Source: CAYRIY01 sp964424335 (GTDB lineage: Bacteria; Bacillota; Limnochordia; DTU080; RSA5). Taken from it: a stretch of DNA of 27,921 nucleotides. Below the pieces are notes generated by a model, which saw nothing but the letters and a program-made list of their open reading frames with translations, was not told where the DNA came from and did no database searches. Of this stretch, positions 1-6,745 are shown piece by piece. Position 1 is the first letter of the stretch. Every line of letters begins with the position of its first letter. The position numbers and the translations under genes are program-made. The DNA is taken from the NCBI GenBank assembly GCA_964424335.1, contig CAYRIY010000038.1, positions 1-27,921 of the forward strand, read 5' to 3'.

Positions 1-1557
1 GAAGTAGCCGTCTTCGTCCTTGTAGGCCGAGTCGCCGGCGAAGTAGACGCCGGGTATGGTGTTCCAATACGTGTCGTATCGTTCGGGGTCATTGTGGATC
101 GTCCGCATCATCGCAGGCCACGGCTGGCGGATGACCAGGTAGCCGCCCTTTCCTTGCGGAACCGGCTCGCCGTTCTTATCGACGACGTCCGCCTCGATGC
201 CGAGGAATGGAAAGGACGCAGAGCCGGGCTTGAGCGGCGTGGTCGGGTTTGGCGTTATCAAGTGTGCGCCCGTCTCCGTCTGCCACCACGTGTCCATGAT
301 GGGGCAGCGCTCTTTGCCGATCACAGTGTAGTACCAGATCCAGGCCTCGGGGTTGATCGGTTCGCCGACGGAGCCCAACAGCCGCAGTTTGCTGAGATCG
401 TACTTGTTTGGCCACTCGTCGCCAAAGCGCATCAGGCCGCGAATCGCCGTCGGCGCCGTGTACAAGCAGGTGACGCCGTACCGCTCTGCGACGGCCCAAA
501 GTCGGCCGGGGTCGGGCACGGTTGGGGCGCCGTCGTAAAACACGCTGGTCGCGCCGCACATCATCGGCCCGTACACGATGTAGCTGTGTCCAGTCACCCA
601 GCCTGGGTCGGCGGTGCACCAGAAGACGTCGTTGGGCTTGATGTCAAAGATGAACTTTGTCGTGGAGTAGACCTGCGTCATGTAACCGCCGTGTACATGC
701 ACGACGCCCTTTGGTTTGCCCGTGGTGCCGGAGGTGTAGAGCGTGAAGAGCGGGTCTTCCGCATCCATCTCCTCGCATGGGCAGTAAGGCGCCGCGTTGG
801 CGATGACGTCGTGGTACCAGACGTCGCGCCCCTCGGTCATCGAAATGTCGGTGCCGGCGATCTTCACGACGATGACGCGCTCCACGTTCGACCCTTTGAG
901 CGCTTCGTCTACGTCGGGTTTCTTCTCAACGAGCTTGCCGGCGTACTGATACCCGTCCGCGCAGATGACGGTCGTCGCCTCGGCATCCTCGACCCGTTGG
1001 CGAAGGGCGGGGGCCGTAAAGGCGGAGAACACGACGGAGTGCACGGCGCCGATGCGCGCCACGGCCAGCATGGCCACGATTTGCTCCGGCACGCGGGGCA
1101 GGTAGATGACGACTCGGTCGCCCTTCTTCACGCCGAGTTCCTTTAGAGCGTTTGCAAACTTGTTGACGTCGGCATAGAGCTGGCGGTAGGAGACGGCGCG
1201 GGTGTCGCCTGCCTCGCCCTCCCAGTAAAACGCCACTCGGTCCTGCACCGGGGTGCCCATGTGTCGGTCGAGGGCGTTGTAGACAATGTTGGTCTTTCCG
1301 CCGACGAACCACTTGACGTAGGGATAGTTCCACTCTTTGACCTTATCCCACGGCTTGAACCAGTGGAGCTCGGCCGCCTGCTCGGCCCAGAAGTCTTCGG
1401 GGTTTTCGATCGACCACTGGTAAAGCTCTTGCCAAGTGGCGAAGCCCTTGGATTTTTGATATTGAGTGATGTTCGCATTCTCTGCAATCTTTGGATCCGG
1501 CTCGAATACCCGGCCTTCCGCCAGGACCCGATCGGTGTGCTCAAATTGAAGCGCCAA
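1..1557 (-). CDS. acsA: Acetyl-CoA synthetase (AMP-forming), 3' end beyond window
   Basis: This enzyme activates acetate to acetyl-CoA through an acetyl-adenylate in the cytoplasm. One frame stays open for 519 codons from a TTG start at 1557 to the window edge; the family is about 650 residues, so roughly the last 130 are missing. The N-terminus reads MALQFEHTDRVLAEGR. The adenylate-forming P-loop YTSGTTGKPKG lies near residues 270-282, followed by VHVHGGY, and the WWQTETG motif that contacts the adenylate lies near residue 422. The TTG start is chosen because GGGAGGGTG lies just upstream and the ACS N-terminal domain (W-F--W--V--W) begins soon after. The gene is transcribed away from spoIIE. 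The C-terminal lysine that is often regulated by acetylation is outside the window. The identity is secure; the exact start is fairly sure. Confidence 0.95.
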   Translation of the reverse strand, partial: MALQFEHTDRVLAEGRVFEPDPKIAENANITQYQKSKGFATWQELYQWSIENPEDFWAEQAAELHWFKPWDKVKEWNYPYVKWFVGGKTNIVYNALDRHMGTPVQDRVAFYWEGEAGDTRAVSYRQLYADVNKFANALKELGVKKGDRVVIYLPRVPEQIVAMLAVARIGAVHSVVFSAFTAPALRQRVEDAEATTVICADGYQYAGKLVEKKPDVDEALKGSNVERVIVVKIAGTDISMTEGRDVWYHDVIANAAPYCPCEEMDAEDPLFTLYTSGTTGKPKGVVHVHGGYMTQVYSTTKFIFDIKPNDVFWCTADPGWVTGHSYIVYGPMMCGATSVFYDGAPTVPDPGRLWAVAERYGVTCLYTAPTAIRGLMRFGDEWPNKYDLSKLRLLGSVGEPINPEAWIWYYTVIGKERCPIMDTWWQTETGAHLITPNPTTPLKPGSASFPFLGIEADVVDKNGEPVPQGKGGYLVIRQPWPAMMRTIHNDPERYDTYWNTIPGVYFAGDSAYKDEDGYF

Positions 1558-1689
1558 GGTTCACCCTCCCAAATCACGGTTCTTCATGCGTTCGACGGTG
1601 AAAATGCCATTCCTCCCGATTCCGGCTGGAGCCGCTCAGGCAACCTTCGGGACAAACGGAAGACCATGTAACTTTTTCAAAAGACGGTC

Positions 1690-1734
1690 TCCCCTTGATT
1701 CCTCATTTTCCTAATCTTTCGAATCAAGCGGGGA
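1690..1734 (-). repeat. Hairpin in the acsA leader side of the intergenic region
   Basis: TCCCCTTGATTC at 1690-1701 pairs with GAATCAAGCGGGGA at 1721-1734. This gives about 12 bp of stem with a 2-nt bulge (GC) and a 19-nt AT-rich loop. It would lie in the acsA leader if transcription starts upstream of it. No strong T-run follows on the acsA strand, so it is not a clean terminator. Its role is unknown. Confidence 0.45.
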
Positions 1735-1806
1735 ATGGTCGGTCGGAGGTCGTCTTGAATCGACACCCTCCCCGCCGCGCCCTCTGTTAGATTGAAGCTT
1801 ACCCAT

Positions 1807-1840
1807 CGGCGACGGCGGTCTAAGCGCATGCGCGTCGCCG
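1807..1840. repeat. GC-rich hairpin between acsA and spoIIE
   Basis: CGGCGAC at 1807-1813 pairs exactly with GTCGCCG at 1834-1840. The enclosed sequence contains the 10-bp palindrome GCGCATGCGC. It could be a terminator relic without a T-tract, a leader structure or a protein site; nothing decides between these. Confidence 0.35.
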
Positions 1841-1981
1841 CACAGTCATTATGAAGAATGCGTTGGCTTTGCACCGCCCCACTTGCGGCCCGGACGAGTT
1901 GCTGTTGGTCGTGGCCTGGCAGGCAGACAAGGCACGGTCGCCAAGTGGGTAAATCCCCGGAAAGAAAGGTGACCGTCTTCC

Positions 1982-4504
1982 ATGGCAAACCGCGCTTTCG
2001 TATCCGCTCACGGCGCCGTCCACGAGATGATCCAGTCAAGTAGAACCCGAGCGTCAGGTACACACGCTACCCTTAAAATCGTGCGCGCCCTTTTCCTCTC
2101 TAAAGAAGTTTGGGCGCAAAACCTCCTCGTGTTTCTCGCTGCACGTGCGGGCGTCCTGGAGAACCTCTTTCCCTTTGGACCCGCGCTCTTCGCCGCCGTG
2201 TTGATCGCTGGCGATCGCAAGCGGACGGTGGCTGCCGCTTTAAGCGTCGTCATCGGTACGGCTACGGTCCTTCCTGTCCATCGTACGCTTGCCGTCTTGG
2301 TTTTTGTCCTCGTTTCGCTCATCACTTTTCGTCCGATCAAGGGGGAAAATCGATCGGCGGGAACCCGAGCGGTCGGGCGCATCGCCGGCATGTCCCTCCT
2401 TTTTGCGGTAGTTCGGGTTGCCGTGCTCGTGCCGATAGGAGGCGCATCGGATGGGGCGCTCTCGATCATGGCAGAAGCGGGATTGATCGCGATTATGGCG
2501 GTTATCGCTCTTCCGGCTGCAACTACCGGATGGCTGGAAGGGAGCGCCCGCCACGACCGCAGGACGGTGATCGCCGTCGGCCTGTTGATCGCCGTCGCAG
2601 GCCTGGGCCTTAGCCATTTTGGGTGGAATGCGTTCCGCATGGACGAAGTGTGGAACCGGTGGGTGACGCTTCTCGCCGCGCTGGTCGGGGGCGCCGCCGG
2701 TGGGGCGGCCATGGGCACGGCGATCGGGGTATTCGCGTCGCTCTCGGGATGGGTTCCCTTGGGAGGGCTGGGGCTGTACAGTGTGGCGGGCCTCTTTGCG
2801 GGTGTGTTTGCCCGCAAGGGAAAGGTAGGCGTTGCAATCGGGTACATACTGGGACAATTGACGGTTGCCGCCAACGCCTCCGGGGTCGAGGAGATGTTTT
2901 TGGGAGCGGCCCATACGGGCCTTGCGCTGGTCTTGCTCTCATTCACGCCCAATCGGTGGATCGCCCGGGTTCACAGGAGCATTCCCGGCTCGGACGCCCA
3001 GCGCGAGCTGCAACTTGCCCGTGAAACCCGGCTGCGTGAGGCGATCAACGAGCGACTGCGACAGATTGGTTTGGTCTTTTCGGAGCTCGCCGACGTGTTC
3101 GCCAGGAAAGGCGATGCAGAGCAGGTGTACGATGAGGAGGGAATACACGCCCTCATCGAGCAGGTCTGCGAGCGTCAGTGCAAGGGGTGCTCAGGGTTTA
3201 AAGAGTGCTGGCAAAACCAGTTCTACCAGTCGTATTGGGAGACGGTGGACTTGGTAACGCTCGCCGAGCGGAAGGGGACGATCACCACGAGCGACTTGTC
3301 GCTCGACTTTCGGCGCAGATGCTTTCGTGAGCGGGAGTTTGTCGAAGCGCTGGACCGGTCGTTACAGTACTACCGGGGCGGCCGGACGAAGATGGCGGAG
3401 ATGGACGTCGTTCCAGAGCAGCTAAAGGGCGCCGCCCGGCTGGTAGAAAACGTCGCGGGCCAAGTGAAGATGGACACGAGCATGGCTGAAGAGTTGGAAG
3501 GGCTCTTGCGGGACGAGTTCTCCCTCAAGGGCATCGAATTTGAAGATGTGCGCGTCCGGCTCCTCGGAGAGCGGGCAGACGTCGAAGTGACGTATACCGG
3601 GACGTGCGACGGATACGGCAGTTGCTCGGTTCACCTGATCAGCGCCGTCGAGCGGGTGCTGGGCGAGCGATACACCTGCGAGCCGGAGTGCCGCTCGCCC
3701 GTGGAGACCGCTTGCCGGGTTCGGTTGATTCCCGAGCCCCCGACGATCCTCGGCATCAAGGTGGCCCGCCTTGCGAAAGGCGAGACGTCCGTATGCGGCG
3801 ACTCGTACGGCCAGTTCGATTTGGGCGGAGGTAAGGTGGCGCTGGCCTTGAGCGACGGCATGGGCGTCGGAGGGCGGGCCGCGCTCGAGAGCCGGGCGAC
3901 GATCGGCCTTTTGGAAAAGATGATGCGCGCCGGCTTTGACCGGGAGTTTGCGACGCGCACCGTCAATGCGGCGCTGCTTGCCAGGTCGAGAGATGAGACC
4001 TTCGCAACGCTCGACCTCGCTGTAATCGACCAATTCACGGGTGAGGTCGAGTTTTTGAAAGTCGGATCATCGCCGACGTTCATCAAGCGGGCCGACGGCG
4101 TGGAGATCGTCCGATCAAACTCGCTCCCGGTGGGCATCCTAAGCGATATCGATGTGCGGCCGGACGTGACGCGGCTCGAGGTCGGCGACGCGCTCGTGAT
4201 GATGACGGACGGGATCTTGGATTCACTTCCGCACCGTGCAGACAAAGAGGAATGGATCGCAAGGGTGCTCCGGCGTGCCGATACGTGCAATCCGGAGGAG
4301 ATCGTTCGCCTGCTTGTCGATCGGGCGCGCCAAGCGGCGGGCGGCGAGGTGAAGGACGACATGACCGTTTTGGTGGCGCAGCTTCAGTACCGGCCGCGCC
4401 TGGATGCGGACGCTGTGTTTGAGTACGGAGCGCCCGATTGGTGGCCGAGGGAAGCTGCGCCGGTGGAGGCCGAGGATCGGGAGCAGGCGCATTCTGTAAC
4501 GTGA
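1982..4504 (+). CDS. spoIIE: Stage II sporulation protein E, PP2C-type phosphatase
   Basis: SpoIIE dephosphorylates the anti-anti-sigma factor SpoIIAA, which releases sigma-F in the forespore; it also acts at the polar septum with FtsZ. The 840 residues match the family length (827 in B. subtilis). Residues about 45-325 form a block of around ten hydrophobic segments. A soluble region follows with the SpoIIE cysteine cluster C396, C400, C403, C409. The PP2C/SpoIIE phosphatase spans about 590-800. Its metal-binding aspartates are visible at D607 (CGDSYG), D625 (SDGMGVGG), D743 (MTDGILD) and D792/D793 (KDDMTV). The ATG at 1982 is preceded by AAAGGTGA at 9 nt and gives the usual N-terminal extension of about 45 residues before the first membrane segment; an internal ATG at 2027 is less well supported. 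Its presence shows the organism is, or descends from, an endospore former. Confidence 0.97.
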   Translation: MANRAFVSAHGAVHEMIQSSRTRASGTHATLKIVRALFLSKEVWAQNLLVFLAARAGVLENLFPFGPALFAAVLIAGDRKRTVAAALSVVIGTATVLPVHRTLAVLVFVLVSLITFRPIKGENRSAGTRAVGRIAGMSLLFAVVRVAVLVPIGGASDGALSIMAEAGLIAIMAVIALPAATTGWLEGSARHDRRTVIAVGLLIAVAGLGLSHFGWNAFRMDEVWNRWVTLLAALVGGAAGGAAMGTAIGVFASLSGWVPLGGLGLYSVAGLFAGVFARKGKVGVAIGYILGQLTVAANASGVEEMFLGAAHTGLALVLLSFTPNRWIARVHRSIPGSDAQRELQLARETRLREAINERLRQIGLVFSELADVFARKGDAEQVYDEEGIHALIEQVCERQCKGCSGFKECWQNQFYQSYWETVDLVTLAERKGTITTSDLSLDFRRRCFREREFVEALDRSLQYYRGGRTKMAEMDVVPEQLKGAARLVENVAGQVKMDTSMAEELEGLLRDEFSLKGIEFEDVRVRLLGERADVEVTYTGTCDGYGSCSVHLISAVERVLGERYTCEPECRSPVETACRVRLIPEPPTILGIKVARLAKGETSVCGDSYGQFDLGGGKVALALSDGMGVGGRAALESRATIGLLEKMMRAGFDREFATRTVNAALLARSRDETFATLDLAVIDQFTGEVEFLKVGSSPTFIKRADGVEIVRSNSLPVGILSDIDVRPDVTRLEVGDALVMMTDGILDSLPHRADKEEWIARVLRRADTCNPEEIVRLLVDRARQAAGGEVKDDMTVLVAQLQYRPRLDADAVFEYGAPDWWPREAAPVEAEDREQAHSVT

Positions 4505-4965
4505 CGTGCTGTGCGCGGAGCGAGAACGGTGACTGCCCGTCCGAAATGTACCCGGAACGTCTGGGGAGGGAGGGCTGAGCTTCCGCCGCCCGGTTCACGA
4601 AATACGTTGATCCTGCTAGAGGGCGTTGAGCTTTTGCGCAAGCCGCGCGACGGGGCAACGGGCGAGCGTTGCGAGCACTTCTCGGAAAACGATCTGGCAC
4701 GCCGGGGCGTTTCAATCCCCGATTTTCCGAGAAATGCTCGCAAGTCCGCGCCGGGCGCGATTGCAAAGAGATAGAGCTAGCCCTCGGAGGACCCACCCCA
4801 GCTATACATAGGCGGCAACTCGGGTGTTTGCCTAGCGCGTGCGGCATCACGTTGGCTGCAGTCACTTTTCGGACGCAATGGACGAAATTCCCCCGCTTTG
4901 TCAATCCCCGAGGGCGTGCCACGGGCCTAAAGGAGTCGCGAATTGCCATTTCGAAAAAGTACTCC
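4505..4965. other. Non-coding spoIIE-tilS spacer rich in inverted repeats
   Basis: No convincing gene lies in this 461-bp gap; yabS and yabT, which occupy it in Bacillus, are absent. It holds a long imperfect palindrome at 4669-4743 (listed separately), a smaller GCAACG/CGTTGC hairpin at about 4655-4672, and a copy of the dispersed motif CACTTTTCGGAC at 4863-4874. A degenerate inverted copy, GTCCGAAATG, is at 4539-4548. An AAAGGAG sequence at 4929-4935 looks like a ribosome binding site but is 30 nt before the preferred tilS ATG. Confidence 0.6.
4669..4743. repeat. Long inverted repeat, 21-bp arms, intergenic
   Basis: The left arm at 4669-4689 starts TTGCGAGCACTTCTCGG and the right arm at 4723-4743 is its reverse complement at 20 of 21 positions. 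The 33-nt centre contains a further GGGG/CCCC pairing. RNA from either strand could fold into a very stable hairpin. There is no T-tract on either side, so a simple intrinsic terminator is unlikely. The arms belong to the same motif family found at 11528 and in 22247-22638, which suggests a dispersed palindromic repeat rather than a gene-specific site. Confidence 0.75.
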
Positions 4966-6522
4966 ATGAGCCAGGAACTGCGTCGCCGGGTAGAAGCCTT
5001 CATCTCTGCGCACGAGATGTTCGCATTCGGCGAGTCCGTGATCGTCGGTTGTTCCGGCGGAGCGGACTCGACGTGCCTGCTTCACGTGTTGGCCGTAGGT
5101 CTGCGTGCACTTGGGCTGCGGTGCACCGCCGTCTACATCGACCACGGCCTGCGTGAGGGCACGGAGCCCGAGCGAGAGCTCGTTCAAAGGAATGCGAAGG
5201 CCGTTGGCGCGGACTTTCTCTGGCGAAGGGTCGACGTCAAGGAGCACGTGCGCCGTTATGGCGGGTCTACTCAAGGAGCGGCAAGGGAGCTTCGGTACGC
5301 CGCATTGAGCGAGGTGGCACGAGAGGCGAATGCGACCAAGATCGCCGTCGGCCACACGCTGAGCGATCAAGCGGAGACCGTGCTGCTCCAGTTGCTGCGC
5401 GGCGCGGGCACGACGGGGATCTCTGGAATCGCCCCGGTCAGGGGGGAGATCGTGCGGCCACTGCTCGACGTGCGGCGGGAGGAGACGGTTCGCTACTGCC
5501 AGGAGCTCGGGCTCGAAACGGTCGAGGATCCCTCCAACGAAAGCGTCGTCTACCTTCGCAACCGGGTGCGCCTCGAGCTCCTCCCCGAGCTAAGGACGTA
5601 CAATTCTGCGATCGACCAGCACCTTGCAAACCTCGCTGAGATCTTTCGGGCAGATGACGAGTTCATCCAGGCTGAGGCGGTCCGAGCAGCAGAGTCACTC
5701 GTGAGGCCCTCCGACTCAGATGCGGCGGGCCTGTGGGTCGATGCGGCCTCGCTGCTGGAATTGCCGCTTGGCCTGGCGCGACGCGTGGTGCGCGTCATTG
5801 CGGCGAAACTTGGCGCTCGGTCTCTTGCCTTTGCACATGTCGAGCGCATCTTGGATGCTGCTCGGAGGACGAGCGGGAGCGAATCTCTCGACAATCTGCC
5901 CGGCTTGTACGTGCGACGTGAGTACGAGCGGGTGATCTTTATAAGTGCCGGGGCGTCGCAAAAAGCGGGAGTTTTTCCACAATCTGGGGCGGCCGCGGAA
6001 CAATCCGATGGCCACGTCACAATCCCGATTCCGGGGAGTGTCGCCGTCGATTGGGCCGGATTGACGATTGATTCGGAGGTCGTGGATGGCGCCCAGGTCC
6101 GATCGCTCGCAAAAAGGAATGAGCGCGCACGAGGCCAACATTGTGTTGCGATCGACCTCGATGCGGTGCAGCCGCCCTTCGTTGTCCGACCGCGCCGACC
6201 CGGCGATCGAATCGCGCCCGTGGGGCTCAATGGGCGGAAAAAGCTGCAGGACCTGCTCATCGATGCCAAGGTCCCGCGCTCCGAGCGGGGCAAGGTAGCG
6301 GTAGTTGAGGACCGACTTGGGATCGTGTGGGTGGTCGGGCACGCTCTCGATGAGCGAGTCCGCCTTCGAGAAGGCGCTAAACGTGCGCTTCGGTTCGTCG
6401 CTCGATCCGAAACCGCCGATCGGCCTGCATTCGACGCCCGATCCGAAACCGACGCTCGGCCTGCAACCAGCGATCGATCCGCGCCGACGGATCGGCACGG
6501 CGGGGAATGGGGCGATTGCTAG
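4966..6522 (+). CDS. tilS: tRNA(Ile)-lysidine synthase
   Basis: TilS attaches lysine to the wobble C34 of tRNA-Ile(CAU), so that it reads AUA and is charged with isoleucine. From the ATG at 4966 the protein has 518 residues. The PP-loop SGGADS is at residues 30-35 inside SVIVGCSGGADSTCLLH, and the family motif VGHTLSDQAETVLLQLLRG follows. The C-terminal TilS domain includes RPRRPGDRIAP and KKLQDLLIDAKVPRSERG. The frame is open back to 4669, but the ATG at 4966 gives the normal ~24-residue lead to the PP-loop. A possible ATT start at 4942 sits 6 nt after AAAGGAG, so the start is not certain. The protein ends in an odd low-complexity tail of about 12-residue repeats (see 6403-6465). It lies between spoIIE and ftsH, as in Bacillus, but without hprT. 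Confidence 0.95.
   Translation: MSQELRRRVEAFISAHEMFAFGESVIVGCSGGADSTCLLHVLAVGLRALGLRCTAVYIDHGLREGTEPERELVQRNAKAVGADFLWRRVDVKEHVRRYGGSTQGAARELRYAALSEVAREANATKIAVGHTLSDQAETVLLQLLRGAGTTGISGIAPVRGEIVRPLLDVRREETVRYCQELGLETVEDPSNESVVYLRNRVRLELLPELRTYNSAIDQHLANLAEIFRADDEFIQAEAVRAAESLVRPSDSDAAGLWVDAASLLELPLGLARRVVRVIAAKLGARSLAFAHVERILDAARRTSGSESLDNLPGLYVRREYERVIFISAGASQKAGVFPQSGAAAEQSDGHVTIPIPGSVAVDWAGLTIDSEVVDGAQVRSLAKRNERARGQHCVAIDLDAVQPPFVVRPRRPGDRIAPVGLNGRKKLQDLLIDAKVPRSERGKVAVVEDRLGIVWVVGHALDERVRLREGAKRALRFVARSETADRPAFDARSETDARPATSDRSAPTDRHGGEWGDC
6403..6465 (+). repeat. Tandem 36-bp repeat encoding the TilS C-terminal tail
   Basis: Two 27-nt blocks, 6403-6429 and 6439-6465, both begin CGATCCGAAACCG and end CTCGGCCTGCA or ATCGGCCTGCA. 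They match at 25 of 27 positions with a 36-nt (12-codon) period, and a third degenerate unit follows to about 6500. In protein they give ARSETADRPAFD, ARSETDARPATS and then DRSAPTDR. The repeat is in frame and adds a charged, probably disordered tail after the TilS C-terminal domain. Confidence 0.7.
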
Positions 6523-6568
6523 GGAGAAATTCCACTTCGAATTGGGGTCGGATGGGAGGCTCCTTTCG

Positions 6569-6598
6569 TTGTCATTGGAAAGAAGGCTATGCTATAAT
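6569..6598 (+). promoter_or_regulatory. Sigma-A type promoter for ftsH
   Basis: TTGTCA at 6569-6574 and a perfect TATAAT at 6593-6598 are separated by 18 nt. The -10 is extended by TGC directly upstream (ATGCTATAAT). Transcription would start near 6605, leaving a leader of about 140 nt before the ftsH start at 6746. This is the best promoter in the window by consensus match and shows that ftsH can be expressed independently of tilS. Confidence 0.75.
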
Positions 6599-6648
6599 AA
6601 CGTGACCGAGGAATGTGGCTGAGTAACGGGTTTTTAGGCGGTGCTTGG

Positions 6649-6702
6649 CGTGAATTTTTGCCGGGGGTCTGGCCTACCCCTCACGAGCCCGCTTTCTTTT
6701 TT
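6649..6702 (+). promoter_or_regulatory. Hairpin and T-run in the ftsH leader, possible attenuator
   Basis: GGGGT (6664-6668) pairs with ACCCC (6676-6680), and CGTGA (6649-6653) with TCACG (6681-6685), with an unpaired left bulge. A pyrimidine run ending in six Ts (6697-6702) follows after about 11 nt. The structure lies between the ftsH promoter and its start codon. The distance from stem to T-run is longer than in a standard terminator, so an attenuator role is only a guess. Confidence 0.3.
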
Positions 6703-6745
6703 GCCTTGATGTACGGTTTTAATTAGAGAGGGGAGGCCACCCTTT

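Larger units (their letters stand above)
1558..1981. other. Divergent intergenic region between acsA and spoIIE
   Basis: These 424 bp must hold the promoters and 5' leaders of both divergent genes. No gene is visible in either strand. Two hairpins are listed separately. No -10/-35 pair convincing enough to call was found for either gene, and no good Spo0A box was found, although spoIIE in Bacillus is driven by Spo0A-activated sigma-A polymerase. The ribosome binding sites are GGGAGGGTG for acsA and AAAGGTGA, 9 nt before the ATG, for spoIIE. The tRNA genes that precede spoIIE in Bacillus subtilis are not present here. Confidence 0.6.

Noticed and set aside
94..1146. A 350-codon open frame on the plus strand opposite acsA
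   Set aside because: It is antisense to a clear acetyl-CoA synthetase reading frame and has a composition typical of the reverse strand of a GC-rich gene.
1588..1775. TTCGACG and ATCGACA, one mismatch each from a Spo0A box
   Set aside because: Seven-base near-matches are expected by chance here and no promoter is aligned with them.
4669..4965. Extended N-terminus of TilS from an ATG at 4669
   Set aside because: It would translate through the palindrome, and the added 99 residues do not resemble the family.
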